A stretch of DNA of 64,000 nt from an uncultured Verrucomicrobia subdivision 3 bacterium. GTDB taxonomy: Bacteria > Verrucomicrobiota > Verrucomicrobiia > Limisphaerales > UBA11358. Location: positions 1 through 64,000 of the forward strand of contig CAISEZ010000071.1 of the NCBI GenBank assembly GCA_903884535.1, in the 5' to 3' direction. The notes under the pieces are model-generated. The model was not told where the DNA came from. It was given only the letters and a program-made list of their open reading frames with translations, and did not search any database. The translations under genes were made by a program, and so were the position numbers. This document shows, in pieces, positions 15,626 to 26,205 of this stretch; positions within the stretch are counted from its first letter, which is position 1; each line of letters opens with the position of its first letter.

Positions 15626-17256
15626 GACGCACCGTTAAACAAATTCTTGGCATTATTCTAATCGCATCCGTTGGCGCTGTTGTCCGGGCAGCGAATCCAA
15701 CGCCCATCCTTCCCGCGCCGCTGAAGGCCGAAGCGCGGGAAGGACAATTTCAACTGACGGCCGCGAGCCGTATCCGTGCCGACGGCGCTTTCAAAAACGA
15801 AGCGCAATTGCTGGCTTCGCGGTTGCGAGCGGCCACCGGGTTTGCGCTGAAACTCAAAGCTGACAAATCCCAAATCGCCGGCGCGGACATTGTGCTGACG
15901 ACCAACGGTGCGGACGCGGCGCTCGGCGCGGAAGGCTATGGATTATCGGTCACGACCAACGGCATCGTCATCCGCGCGACAACGGCAGCGGGAATTTTTT
16001 ATGGCGCGCAGTCACTATTGCAACTGCTGCCGCCGGAGATTTTTTCCGCAAAACCTGCGGACGGAATGGCGTGGACGATTTCCTGTGTGGAAATTTCCGA
16101 CGCGCCGCGTTTCGGCTGGCGCGGTTTCATGCTCGACGTGAGCCGCCATTTTTTCACCAAGCCGGAAGTTGAACAGGTTTTGGATTTGATGGCGCTTTAC
16201 AAACTGAACACGTTTCACTGGCATCTGGTGGACGATCAGGGCTGGCGCATCCAGATCAAAAAATACCCGCAGTTGACGAGCGTTGGCGCGTGGCGCGACA
16301 ACATCGGTTTTGGCCTCGCTTCAAACTCTGCGACGGCCTACGACAAAAACGGGCGCTACGGCGGATTTTACACGCAGCGTGATATTCGTGAAGTCGTGGC
16401 TTATGCGGCAGCGCGACACATCACGGTGGTTCCGGAAATTGAAATGCCCGGCCATTCCAGCGCGGCGCTCATGGCGTATCCGCAGTTTGCCTGCGCGAAT
16501 GCAAAAATTGCCCTGCCTGAAAAAGGTGGCGTGTTTAACGGCGTTTATTGTGCGGGCAACGACGCGACATTTGTGTTCCTCGACAATATTTTGTCGGAAG
16601 TCGCCAGTTTATTTCCCGGAAAATATATCCACATCGGCGGCGATGAAGTCGTGAAATCCAACTGGATGGCATGTGCCCAATGTCAGGCACGCATCAAAAA
16701 TGAAGGCCTTAAAAATGAAAAAGAATTGCAGGCCTATTTCACCCGGCGCATCGAAAAAATTGTGAACGCCCACGGCAAAAACCTCATCGGCTGGAGCGAA
16801 ATTCGCGAGGGCGGGCTGGCACCGAGCGCCGCATTGATGGACTGGATCGGCGGCGGCGCGGAATCCGCTGCCAGCGCCCACGACGTGGTGATGGCGCCGA
16901 CGAAGTATTGTTATTTTGATCATTATCAGTCCACCAACCACCTCGCTGAGCCGAAAGCCATCGGCGGATTTTTGCCGCTGGAACGCGTTTATCAATTTGA
17001 ACCGTTGCCGGGAAAACTCGCGCCGGAATTTCAGGCACACGTGCTCGGCGGCCAGGCGAATTTGTGGACGGAATACATTCCGAATTTACGCCAGGTGGAA
17101 TACATGATGTTTCCGCGCCTCGGCGCCTTGGCGGAAGTGGATTGGTCGTTGCCAGCGGCGCGCGACTGGGAAAGTTTCAAAGTGCGCGCCGCGCAAAATG
17201 AAAAACGTCTCGACGCCCTCGGCGTGAATTATCGTCCGTTGTCCAAACCTGAATAA
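15622..17256 (+). CDS. Beta-N-acetylhexosaminidase, GH20
   Basis: The 544-aa secreted enzyme begins with a signal peptide (MRRTVKQILGIILIASVGAVVRA). A GH20b accessory domain (about 30-150) and the GH20 catalytic barrel follow. Barrel motifs are GFMLDVSRHF, TFHWHLVDDQGWRI, PEIEMPGHS and the catalytic Asp-Glu pair in HIGGDEV. A Trp-rich active-site end is seen in LGGQANLWTEYI. It releases terminal GlcNAc/GalNAc from chito-oligosaccharides, peptidoglycan fragments or glycans by substrate-assisted catalysis. The start overlaps the transporter stop (ATGA, 15622-15625), and the ROK-like gene follows after one base. It therefore probably supplies the sugar carried by the transporter. Confidence 0.93.
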   Translation: MRRTVKQILGIILIASVGAVVRAANPTPILPAPLKAEAREGQFQLTAASRIRADGAFKNEAQLLASRLRAATGFALKLKADKSQIAGADIVLTTNGADAALGAEGYGLSVTTNGIVIRATTAAGIFYGAQSLLQLLPPEIFSAKPADGMAWTISCVEISDAPRFGWRGFMLDVSRHFFTKPEVEQVLDLMALYKLNTFHWHLVDDQGWRIQIKKYPQLTSVGAWRDNIGFGLASNSATAYDKNGRYGGFYTQRDIREVVAYAAARHITVVPEIEMPGHSSAALMAYPQFACANAKIALPEKGGVFNGVYCAGNDATFVFLDNILSEVASLFPGKYIHIGGDEVVKSNWMACAQCQARIKNEGLKNEKELQAYFTRRIEKIVNAHGKNLIGWSEIREGGLAPSAALMDWIGGGAESAASAHDVVMAPTKYCYFDHYQSTNHLAEPKAIGGFLPLERVYQFEPLPGKLAPEFQAHVLGGQANLWTEYIPNLRQVEYMMFPRLGALAEVDWSLPAARDWESFKVRAAQNEKRLDALGVNYRPLSKPE

Positions 17257-17257
17257 A

Positions 17258-18634
17258 ATGAATTTGTTGCCTGCCAATTTCCCGGCACCGCTGGATCCGC
17301 AGTTCCAGCCGGCGGTTTTGTTTAATCGCAATTACGTCTTCGCCGCGAAAACAATCGGCCGTGCCGTGCCGCTGGTCATCGGGCTGGAGCGCGAAAATCA
17401 GCTCGTCTCCCGCTACGAAACCGCAGTATGGCCGGAAGCGGATGTGGCGACCCGGCTTTACGCCGAGCGGCTGGTGAAATTTTTATTGTGGCAGCGCGGC
17501 GGCTGGAAGCTTTATATCGGTGGGCCGAAGAGAATCGGTGAATTTATTCGCCAGCAGTATTCGTCGAGCGGCGTGCGCAAGTTTGACTGCGACATGATGA
17601 CGGCCGCTTACGGGAAAAAATTTCAGGTGGTCGTGACGACGGCGGAAAAAGTGCCGGCGGCGAAGGAAACGCAGACTGCGGCCGGCGGCCATTTGAAAGG
17701 CTGTCGCATCGGCTTTGACCTGGGCGCAAGCGACTACAAAGTTTCTGCGGTGATGGATGGCGAAGCAATTTTCACCGAGGAAGCGCCGTGGGATCCCAAG
17801 TCGCAGCCGAATCCAAATTATCATTACCACCACATCGCCTCGGCGCTGCACCGCGCGGCGGCGCATCTGCCGCGCGTGGACGCCATCGGCGGCAGCTCGG
17901 CGGGCATTATTGTGGACAACGAAATCCGCGTGGCGTCGCTGCTGCGCGCGGTGCCGAAAAAACTTTTTCCGCAGGCAGCAGGCATGTTCAAGCGCATCCA
18001 AAAAGAATGGAACGTGCCGCTGGTGGTGATGAACGATGGCGACGTGACGGCGCTGGCGGGCGCGCTGTCGCTCGGCAGCCGCGGCATGTTGGGCATCGCG
18101 ATGGGTTCGAGCCAGGCGGCGGGTTTCATGGACCGGCAGGGCCGCATTCCCGGCTGGCTGAACGAACTCGCCTTTGTGCCGGTGGACTATCAGCCGCAAG
18201 CCGCCGTGGACGAATGGTCGGGCGATCGCGGCACCGGTGTGATGTATTTCTCGCAGCAGGCGGTCAACAAGCTTTTGCCGGCGGCCAAAATCAAACTGCC
18301 GGAAAAAATGGGTTTGCCGGAGCGGCTCAAGGAAGTTCAAAATCTCATGGTCAAAGGCGACACGCGCGCGGCGAAAATTTACGAGACCATTGGCGTCTAT
18401 CTCGGCTGCGCGTTGGCGCAATATGCGGAGTTTTACGATTTTCGGCAGGCCTTGATTTTGGGCCGCGTTACCACCGGTAAAGGCGGCGATATCGTGATCG
18501 AAAAAGCGCGAAACATTTTGAACACGGAGTTTCCAGAAGTCGCGCGCAAAATCGAGCTGCGCGTGCCGGACGAAAAATCGCGGCGCGTCGGGCAGGCGGT
18601 CGCCGCCGCCAGTTTGCCGGCGCTGCGGAAATAA
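17258..18634 (+). CDS. ROK-like sugar kinase with unusual N-terminal extension
   Basis: The 458-aa protein has a C-terminal ATPase-fold domain of ROK type. Visible parts are a phosphate-1 loop GFDLGASDYKVSAV near residue 150, a conserved IGGSSAGIIVDNEIRV, the catalytic-Asp region VVMNDGDVTALAG and a Gly-rich AMGSSQAAGFM. The usual ROK zinc motif (CxCGxxGCxE) is not visible. The first about 145 residues (LFNRNYVFAAKTIGRAVPLV... KVPAAKETQ) are neither the HTH of ROK repressors nor a domain I know. Phosphorylation of the imported amino sugar is the likely role. The gene starts one base after the hexosaminidase stop, and three bases separate it from the next gene. Confidence 0.75.
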   Translation: MNLLPANFPAPLDPQFQPAVLFNRNYVFAAKTIGRAVPLVIGLERENQLVSRYETAVWPEADVATRLYAERLVKFLLWQRGGWKLYIGGPKRIGEFIRQQYSSSGVRKFDCDMMTAAYGKKFQVVVTTAEKVPAAKETQTAAGGHLKGCRIGFDLGASDYKVSAVMDGEAIFTEEAPWDPKSQPNPNYHYHHIASALHRAAAHLPRVDAIGGSSAGIIVDNEIRVASLLRAVPKKLFPQAAGMFKRIQKEWNVPLVVMNDGDVTALAGALSLGSRGMLGIAMGSSQAAGFMDRQGRIPGWLNELAFVPVDYQPQAAVDEWSGDRGTGVMYFSQQAVNKLLPAAKIKLPEKMGLPERLKEVQNLMVKGDTRAAKIYETIGVYLGCALAQYAEFYDFRQALILGRVTTGKGGDIVIEKARNILNTEFPEVARKIELRVPDEKSRRVGQAVAAASLPALRK

Positions 18635-18637
18635 ATT

Positions 18638-19495
18638 ATGAAATTGCACCATTCCACGGCGGACGTTTTTGTGCCGGACGGCAAACCGGTGGCCTCGGCC
18701 CTGAAACGCATCACGCACCTCGGCATCGGCGCGCACCAGGACGATCTGGAATTCATGGCGTTCCACGGCATTCTGGAATGTTTTTCCAGCAAATCAAAAT
18801 GGTTTGGCGGCGTCACCTGCACGAACGGTTCCGGCAGCGCCCGCGCCGGCAAATACAAAACCTTTTCCGATCAGCAAATGATGGCCGTGCGCCGGCGCGA
18901 GCAAAACCAGGCGGCCAAGCTCGGCAAGTATGGCGTCATGATGCAACTCGATTTTCCCAGCAGGGTGGTGAAAAGCGCCACTGACACGGCGCTGAAGGAT
19001 GACTTGAAAAAAATTCTCGCCGCGACGAAGCCGGAAATTGTTTACACGCACAATCTGGCGGACAAACACGACACGCACATCGGCGTGGTGGTGGCGGTGA
19101 TTCAGGCCCTGCGTGAACTGCCGCGTTCGTCGCGTCCCAAAAAAGTCATCGGCTGCGAAGTCTGGCGTAATCTCGACTGGCTGGCGGACGCCGCCAAGGT
19201 GGTGATGGACGTAAGCGGCCATGACAAGCTGGCCGCGAAGCTGAACGGCGTTTTCGATTCGCAAATTGCCGGCGGCAAACGCTACGACCTCGCCACGCTT
19301 GGCCGCCGCTCGGCGAACGCGACGTTTTTCGATTCGCACGCGACGGACACAGCGACGCAGTTGATTTTCGGTATGGATTTGACGCCGATCGTCGCCGATG
19401 AATCAACGGACCTCGCGGATTACGCCACCGGTTTCATCGACCAATTTCGCGACGACGTGAAGACAAAATTAAAAAAACGACTGGGCCGCGCGTAA
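18638..19495 (+). CDS. PIG-L (LmbE-like) family deacetylase
   Basis: The 285-aa protein carries the PIG-L zinc-site motifs: GAHQDDLEF (family AHPDDxE) near residue 33 and the HxxDxxH-type motif in YTHNLADKHDTHIGV. Family members deacetylate GlcNAc on small molecules or lipids; BshB and MshB are examples. The neighbours, a hexosaminidase and a sugar kinase, suggest an amino-sugar deacetylase producing glucosamine derivatives. No signal peptide is seen, so it should act in the cytoplasm after uptake. Substrate is inferred from context, not from the sequence. Confidence 0.85.
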   Translation: MKLHHSTADVFVPDGKPVASALKRITHLGIGAHQDDLEFMAFHGILECFSSKSKWFGGVTCTNGSGSARAGKYKTFSDQQMMAVRRREQNQAAKLGKYGVMMQLDFPSRVVKSATDTALKDDLKKILAATKPEIVYTHNLADKHDTHIGVVVAVIQALRELPRSSRPKKVIGCEVWRNLDWLADAAKVVMDVSGHDKLAAKLNGVFDSQIAGGKRYDLATLGRRSANATFFDSHATDTATQLIFGMDLTPIVADESTDLADYATGFIDQFRDDVKTKLKKRLGRA

Positions 19496-19502
19496 ACGGA
19501 AA

Positions 19503-20573
19503 ATGAATCTGCGCAAAAATAGCCGGCTGGTTTTCTCCCGGTGGTTCGGCGCTTTTTTCCTGCTGCTCGCTTTTGCCCCGCTCGTTTTGTCCGCCGGTGA
19601 AGCGCGGCTGGAAGTCATTTCGGTGAACAGCCGCGCGCTGAAAAATAATCCGCTGCACGATTCCGCCGCGCGGCTGGTGCCGGTTTTTTTGCCCGTGCAG
19701 GCAACCATTGGCGCGCGACTGCCGGTGATTTATTATCTGCCCGGCTTCGCCAATTCAGCGGACAACTTCATCCGGTATTCGAATGTGTGGCTGAAGTTGA
19801 CCCAGAAAATTGCGGATGAAATCACGCCGATGGCGCTGGTGGTGGTGGATGGTAAGACGCGCTGGGGCGGCAGCCAGTATTTGAATTCCGCCGCGCAGGG
19901 AAATTACGAGGATTTTGTCTGCGACGAAATCATTCCTGCCGTCGAGGCGCGGCATCCGGCACCGACAAACGGCGTGCGCCGCCTCATCGCCGGCCATTCC
20001 AGCGGAGGTTTTGGCGCGCTGCGGCTGGGCAGTTCGCGGCAAAAGCTTTTTGACGCGGTCATCGCGATGAGTCCGGATTCGGATTTTCCGACGAGCCATT
20101 TGCCGCTGGTGACCGTCGCAGCGGTGACGAATGAGCCGCTGGCCGAGATTAAAAAAATTGCCGCCGGCAAATCGCCGGTGCCGAAAAACGGCGACCTGAC
20201 TTACGCGCTCGCCTTGTCCGCCGCCTACGCGCCGCGCGGGTTTCCGCATCGCGGCGAATTTGAGTGGCTTTACGACGAGCACGGGAAATTTCGTCCGGAA
20301 GTCTGGCAGCGCTGGCTGGACAACGATCCGCTGACCATCGTGCAGAAAAATTCCAAGGCGTTTGCCGACGGTCAGGCGATTTATCTCGAAGGTGCAGCCA
20401 AGGACGAATATTCGGCGAACATCGGCGCGCGGGAAATTTACAAACTGCTGCAATCGCGTCCGGCGCGCTGCGCTTTTTACGAGCCGCCCGGCCATCACGC
20501 CGACCATGTCCGCGAACGCCTTCAGCGCGGATTGGAATGGGTTTTCAACCGGCCACTCACAGACATCAAATGA
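19503..20573 (+). CDS. Secreted esterase, alpha/beta-hydrolase (esterase D-like)
   Basis: The 356-aa protein has a signal peptide (RWFGAFFLLLAFAPLVLSAGEA). An esterase-D-type hydrolase fold follows: LPVIYYLPGF, the nucleophile elbow AGHSSGGFGALRLG, and a late histidine region FYEPPGHHADHVRERL. The family includes acetyl-xylan, feruloyl and S-formylglutathione esterases and mycolyltransferases. Removal of acyl groups from cell-wall glycans before hydrolysis would fit this operon. Its TGA overlaps the next gene's ATG (20570-20573), supporting co-translation. Confidence 0.82.
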   Translation: MNLRKNSRLVFSRWFGAFFLLLAFAPLVLSAGEARLEVISVNSRALKNNPLHDSAARLVPVFLPVQATIGARLPVIYYLPGFANSADNFIRYSNVWLKLTQKIADEITPMALVVVDGKTRWGGSQYLNSAAQGNYEDFVCDEIIPAVEARHPAPTNGVRRLIAGHSSGGFGALRLGSSRQKLFDAVIAMSPDSDFPTSHLPLVTVAAVTNEPLAEIKKIAAGKSPVPKNGDLTYALALSAAYAPRGFPHRGEFEWLYDEHGKFRPEVWQRWLDNDPLTIVQKNSKAFADGQAIYLEGAAKDEYSANIGAREIYKLLQSRPARCAFYEPPGHHADHVRERLQRGLEWVFNRPLTDIK

Positions 20574-21622
20574 AACCAGAAAAATATTTTTTTGCCGGCC
20601 TTGCGTTAATAGTTTTCGCCAGCGGTTGTAGCACGTTGCCACGTCCTGGTCAGCCGGAGGCGCGTCGGGGCGACGAGATCGTGGCGGCGGGCCATTTTTT
20701 TCATATCGGCACGCCGGTGGTTCTGTGGCTGGATCCGGGCGGCTACGACGCGTATCGCGTGGAGCGGCGATTTGGCCCAATTGAAAAATCCGACTGGGAC
20801 ACGTCGCACGCGGAAGTCAAAACGCTCAAGACACCCAACCGCTACGGTCAGCGGCTGGCAATGTTGACTCCAGCGGAAACGGAGCGGGTGCGTGGCGGCG
20901 GCTGGGATTTGCCGCTGCTTCGGCGTGTCGTTGACCAGTTTGTGCTGCACTTCGACAATTGCGGCACTAGCCGGACGTGTTTTCAAGTTTTGCAGGATGA
21001 CCGCGATTTGAGCGTGCATTTCATGCTGGATCTGGACGGCACAATTTACCAGACCCTTGATTTGAAGGAACGCGCCTGGCAAGCAACCATTTCCAACGAC
21101 CGGTCCGTCGGCGTGGAAATCGCGAACATCGGCGGTTTTCCGGTGAACAAAAAAAATCCGCTGGCGCAGTGGTATAAAACCGGGACGAACGGCGTGACGA
21201 CCGTCACGTTGCCGGCGCGGTTTGGCGACGGCGGCATCCACACGAAAAATTTCACCGCGCATCCCGCGCGGCCGCAGCCGGTGCGCGGCGTGATCCAGGG
21301 CGAGGAACTGGAACAATACGACTACACGCCGGAACAATACGCGGCGCTGACCAGATTGACGGCGACGCTCTGCAAAATTTTTCCGAAGATCCAATGCCGC
21401 TATCCGGTGGACGCCCAAGGAAAATTGATACCGCACAAACTGGCGGAAGCGGATTTGAAAAATTATTCGGGCGTGCTGGGCCATTACCACATCCAGACGA
21501 ACAAGACGGATCCGGGGCCGGCATTCGACTGGGACCGCGTGGTGGGCGGGGCTAGAAAACTTCTGGGTGAAAATCCGCCTGGATTATCCGCCCATCGGCA
21601 GCGCGCGGCAGTGGGGCGTTAA
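20570..21622 (+). CDS. Lipoprotein N-acetylmuramoyl-L-alanine amidase (AmpD/AmiD-like)
   Basis: The chosen start gives a lipoprotein signal with lipobox, FFAGLALIVFASGC, in a 350-aa protein. The Amidase_2 fold shows VLHFDNCGTS (first zinc histidine), HFMLDLDGTIYQTLD, SVGVEIANIGG, and the C-terminal GHYHIQTNKTDPGPAFDW carrying a further His and the Lys-Thr-Asp-Pro stretch of AmpD enzymes. It would cleave the bond between MurNAc and L-Ala in peptidoglycan fragments on the periplasmic face of a membrane. It ends the amino-sugar operon and points to peptidoglycan as at least one substrate. The last about 20 residues (LSAHRQRAAVGR) look like unselected read-through. Confidence 0.87.
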   Translation: MKPEKYFFAGLALIVFASGCSTLPRPGQPEARRGDEIVAAGHFFHIGTPVVLWLDPGGYDAYRVERRFGPIEKSDWDTSHAEVKTLKTPNRYGQRLAMLTPAETERVRGGGWDLPLLRRVVDQFVLHFDNCGTSRTCFQVLQDDRDLSVHFMLDLDGTIYQTLDLKERAWQATISNDRSVGVEIANIGGFPVNKKNPLAQWYKTGTNGVTTVTLPARFGDGGIHTKNFTAHPARPQPVRGVIQGEELEQYDYTPEQYAALTRLTATLCKIFPKIQCRYPVDAQGKLIPHKLAEADLKNYSGVLGHYHIQTNKTDPGPAFDWDRVVGGARKLLGENPPGLSAHRQRAAVGR

Positions 21623-21765
21623 AACGTCCGACATCGGATGGATTATTCACCTGGTGTGATTGTCTCTGCCAGTCTACTCCTGCTCGCCGGTAGCGTGGCT
21701 TTTGTTTCCGCCGGTTCAAGGTTGCGCCGGCAATTTCTTTCTGCAAAAATTTCGCCGCGCGCGCG

Positions 21766-23247
21766 ATGCAAAATCAAACTGATTATCCCAAACATTACTG
21801 CGGAGTCTTCGGCATTTTCGGTCATCCGAATGCCGCTGAACTGACCTACTACGGCCTTTACGCCCTGCAACATCGCGGCCAGGAAAGCGCGGGGATCGTC
21901 ACCGGACACGACGGGAAATTTTTCAAGCACCACGGCATGGGGCTGGTGCCGCAGATTTTCAACGATCCGAAAATTTTGCACGACCTCGTCGGCGACCGCG
22001 CCATCGGCCACACGCGCTACTCGACGACCGGCACGTCCAATCTCCGCAACGCCCAGCCGCTCACGGTGGATTGCGCGCGCGGCCAGATCGCCGTCGCCCA
22101 CAACGGAAATTTGACGAACGCCGCGCAACTCCGCGACGAACTCGAAAGCCGCGGCCTGGTTTTCCAGACCACCGTGGACAGCGAAATCATCATTATGATG
22201 CTCGCGCAGCCGACCATGGGCGGCGTCGCCAATTCGCTCGTCCACACGCTGCGTCGCATCGAAGGCGCGTATTCATTGGTCATCTTGACCGAGAAGGAAC
22301 TCATCGGCGCCCGCGACCCGCACGGTTTCCGCCCGCTGTCCATCGGCCGCACGGCCGAAGGCGCGTGGGTGCTTTCCAGCGAAACCACCGCGTTTGACCT
22401 GATCCACGCCGAATTCGTCCGCGATGTGGAACCCGGCGAAATCGTCATCATCAACGAGAAGGGGCTGACCAGTATTCCGGCTTTTCCTGAACACAAGAAG
22501 CGCGCGTTCTGCATTTTTGAATACGTTTATTTCGCCCGGCCTGACAGCGTCATCAACGGTCACAGCGTCTACGAAGTCCGCAAGGAAATGGGCCGCCAGC
22601 TTGCCCGCGAACACAACGTCCAAGCGGATTTGATCATTCCCGTGCCGGACAGCGGCGTCTGCGCGGCGATGGGCTATTCCGAGCAGTCCGGCATTCCCTA
22701 CGAAATGGCGTTCATCCGCAACCATTACGTCGGGCGCAGTTTTCTCCAGCCCACGCAGCTCATCCGCGATTTCAACGTCCGCGTGAAGCTCAACCTCATC
22801 GAATCGCTGGTGAAGGATAAACGTGTCGTCATCGTTGACGATTCCATCGTGCGCGGCACGACGTGCAAGACGCGCGTGAAAACGCTCAAGGAAGCCGGTG
22901 CCCGGGAAGTTCATGTCGCCGTGAGTTGTCCGCCGCACATGAATCCGTGCGTGTATGGCATTGATTTTCCCGACCGCAGCAAGCTTATGGCCGCGAATAA
23001 TTCCGTGGACGAAATCCGCAAATATCTGAACGCTGACTCGCTCCATTATCTTTCGCAAGAAGGGATGGTTGCCGCTACCGGTCAAAAGAAGGATGCGTTT
23101 TGTATGGCCTGTTACGATGGCAATTATCCCGTCGCCTACGATCCGCTGCTCGACAAGCACATCATCGAACGCCGCCGCAAGGAGACGCAAACGCTTGGCG
23201 AAGCCGCCGCCAAGGAATCCGCGCAATTCCGACTGCCGCAAATCTGA
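21766..23247 (+). CDS. purF: Amidophosphoribosyltransferase
   Basis: PurF commits PRPP to purine synthesis by transferring the glutamine amide to form phosphoribosylamine. The 493-aa protein has the Ntn glutaminase domain, with Cys12 as the catalytic N-terminal residue after removal of an 11-residue propeptide ([10 protein letters not shown]). Further motifs are [11 protein letters not shown] and HNGNLTNA. The C-terminal PRPP-binding loop is [15 protein letters not shown]-terminal cysteines ([11 protein letters not shown] and [13 protein letters not shown]) resemble those of Bacillus-type enzymes with a [4Fe-4S] cluster. deoC begins 7 bp downstream. The 143 bp upstream hold no gene. Confidence 0.96.
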   Translation: MQNQTDYPKHYCGVFGIFGHPNAAELTYYGLYALQHRGQESAGIVTGHDGKFFKHHGMGLVPQIFNDPKILHDLVGDRAIGHTRYSTTGTSNLRNAQPLTVDCARGQIAVAHNGNLTNAAQLRDELESRGLVFQTTVDSEIIIMMLAQPTMGGVANSLVHTLRRIEGAYSLVILTEKELIGARDPHGFRPLSIGRTAEGAWVLSSETTAFDLIHAEFVRDVEPGEIVIINEKGLTSIPAFPEHKKRAFCIFEYVYFARPDSVINGHSVYEVRKEMGRQLAREHNVQADLIIPVPDSGVCAAMGYSEQSGIPYEMAFIRNHYVGRSFLQPTQLIRDFNVRVKLNLIESLVKDKRVVIVDDSIVRGTTCKTRVKTLKEAGAREVHVAVSCPPHMNPCVYGIDFPDRSKLMAANNSVDEIRKYLNADSLHYLSQEGMVAATGQKKDAFCMACYDGNYPVAYDPLLDKHIIERRRKETQTLGEAAAKESAQFRLPQI

Positions 23248-23254
23248 TCCGGTC

Positions 23255-23938
23255 ATGAGTTTTACTGCTGCGCAACTCGCCGCCTTTATTGACCACACGC
23301 TGCTCAAGCCCGATGCTTCGCTTGCACAAATCCAACAGCTCTGTGCCGAGGCGCGTGAACATCAATTTTTCTCCGTCTGCGTCAACGGTTCATGGGTCGC
23401 CACCGCGTATCAACTGCTCGAAGATTCGGACGTGAAAGTCGCCAGCGTCGTCGGCTTTCCGCTCGGCGCGATGGCGGCCGACGCGAAGCGCTTCGAGGCC
23501 GAGGCGGCCATTGACGACGGCGCGCACGAAATTGACATGGTGCTGAACATCGCGCGGCTCAAGGCTGGCGATGACAAATACGTTTTGCGCGAAATCATCG
23601 ACGTGGTCGAAGCCGCCGATGAGCGCATCGTCAAAGTAATTTTGGAAACCTGCCTGCTGACTGACGCGGAAAAGGTTCGCGCCTGTCAGTTGGTCGTGGA
23701 AAGTGGCGCGCATTTCGTAAAAACTTCCACCGGTTTCAGCACCGCCGGCGCGACCGTGGCCGACGTGAAATTGATGCGCGCAACCGTCGGTCCGACTTTC
23801 GGCGTCAAAGCTTCGGGCGGCATCCGCGATTCGGCGACGGCTCTGGCCATGATTGAGTCGGGCGCGACGCGGCTGGGCACTTCCGCCGGTTTGACTATTC
23901 TCAACGGCTTGGCTGCAAACGAAACCAGCTCATACTGA
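23255..23938 (+). CDS. deoC: Deoxyribose-phosphate aldolase
   Basis: DeoC cleaves 2-deoxyribose 5-phosphate to glyceraldehyde 3-phosphate and acetaldehyde in deoxynucleoside catabolism. The 227-aa class I aldolase shows [10 protein letters not shown] near the start, VVGFPLGAM, the catalytic Asp in HEIDMVLN, the Schiff-base lysine in HFVKTSTGF and the second lysine in [10 protein letters not shown]. The ATG at 23255 is used; the longer ORF starts inside purF in another frame. It sits 7 bp after purF and 2 bp before a small DUF3185 gene, which suggests one transcript. Confidence 0.95.
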   Translation: MSFTAAQLAAFIDHTLLKPDASLAQIQQLCAEAREHQFFSVCVNGSWVATAYQLLEDSDVKVASVVGFPLGAMAADAKRFEAEAAIDDGAHEIDMVLNIARLKAGDDKYVLREIIDVVEAADERIVKVILETCLLTDAEKVRACQLVVESGAHFVKTSTGFSTAGATVADVKLMRATVGPTFGVKASGGIRDSATALAMIESGATRLGTSAGLTILNGLAANETSSY

Positions 23939-23940
23939 AT

Positions 23941-24141
23941 ATGAAAAAAATTGTTGGAATCATTTGTCTGGCGGCATGCGGTTTCCTGTTGCTGAAGGCG
24001 CATGATCTCGGAAATTCGTTCGTGTGGCAGCTTCAGCAGGTGGTCGGTGGCCGGCCGGTGGATCAGGCGATGGGCTACTACGTGGTGGGCGGTGCCTTGG
24101 GAATTTTCGGCCTGTTCCTGACTTTCTGGAAAATTAATTGA
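23941..24141 (+). CDS. DUF3185-like small membrane protein
   Basis: The 66-aa protein has two transmembrane segments: KKIVGIICLAACGFLLLKA, and YYVVGGALGIFGLFLTFW after a short loop with GRPVDQAMGY. The pattern of two helices around a loop with a Gly-x-Pro-x-Asp turn fits the DUF3185 family. Function is unknown. It starts 2 bp after deoC and ends 3 bp before the convergent pyrB stop. Confidence 0.7.
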   Translation: MKKIVGIICLAACGFLLLKAHDLGNSFVWQLQQVVGGRPVDQAMGYYVVGGALGIFGLFLTFWKIN

Positions 24142-24144
24142 GCT

Positions 24145-25718
<1,574 letters not shown>

Positions 25719-25725
25719 TCATATT

Positions 25726-25758
25726 TCCTTCGCGGCCTCGCGGGGCTGCGTTAAAGGA
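25726..25758 (-). promoter_or_regulatory. pyrR: PyrR-box-like anti-antiterminator hairpin
   Basis: The minus-strand RNA reads UCCUU UAA CGC AGCCCCGCGAGGCC GCG AAGGA. The lower stem UCCUU/AAGGA, a one-sided internal loop UAA, and the inner CGC/GCG carry the apical AGCCCCGCGAGGCC. That apex matches the PyrR consensus ARUCCNGNGAGGYU at all fixed positions except two C-for-U changes. It lies just 3' of the small upstream ORF and 5' of the terminator. Confidence 0.6.
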
Positions 25759-25767
25759 CTTGTTGAT

Positions 25768-25989
25768 TTAGTTGGATGCGTTGGCGTGACGGTTTTTCCG
25801 CCAGGTCGAGCGGTGTTTGATAATCCAATCCGTCAGCGCCTGTTCAAAGCCGATGTCGCGGCCGGCCTTTTCGGACTCGATCCACTTGTGTTTGAGGATT
25901 TCCTCGCGTTCCGCCTGAAACTCGCGATACAACGACGAGTTCTTCAACAAATCGTTGGCTGACGATGAATCTTTAGCCGCGTTCGACAT
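25768..25989 (-). CDS. Small conserved protein resembling the C-terminal motif of DUF4032
   Basis: The 73-aa, highly charged protein has KHKWIESEKAGRDIGFEQAL followed by TDWIIKHRSTWRK. The block HxWxxSExAGRDxGxExAxxD resembles the tail of DUF4032 proteins, here standing alone after a short helical N-terminus. No membrane segment or signal is seen. It lies directly upstream of the pyrR leader on the same strand, so transcription could run into pyrR unless the terminator stops it. Function is unknown. Confidence 0.6.
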   Translation of the reverse strand: MSNAAKDSSSANDLLKNSSLYREFQAEREEILKHKWIESEKAGRDIGFEQALTDWIIKHRSTWRKNRHANASN

Positions 25990-26129
25990 AAATGAAAATT
26001 TGATGTTACGGCTACGTTAAATCTTCAGCCCCCAGCCTGCAACATAAAATCATATCGCCAATTCATGCGAAAAACGGGTCATGTCTGCCGTTGCCAACGC
26101 GCGCCACTTTGGTAACGTGCCGGCGGCAC

Positions 26130-26205
26130 GGGCGTTTGGCACAGCGGTTAGCGCAACTCGTTTACACCGAGTAGGTCGGGGGTTCGAATCCCTCAACGCC
26201 CACCA
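26130..26205 (+). tRNA. tRNA-Val (anticodon UAC)
   Basis: A full cloverleaf can be folded. The acceptor is GGGCGTT/AACGCCC, the D arm GCAC...GCGC, and the anticodon arm ACTCG-TTTACAC-CGAGT with anticodon TAC. The T arm is GGGGG-TTCGAAT-CCCTC, followed by ACCA with the CCA encoded. The last 13 nt overlap the 3' end of the convergent glycosyltransferase gene. Confidence 0.96.

Noticed and set aside
17483-18766. 427-aa minus-strand ORF across the kinase gene
   Set aside because: Arg/His-rich shadow ORF opposite the ROK-like kinase, with no recognisable domain.
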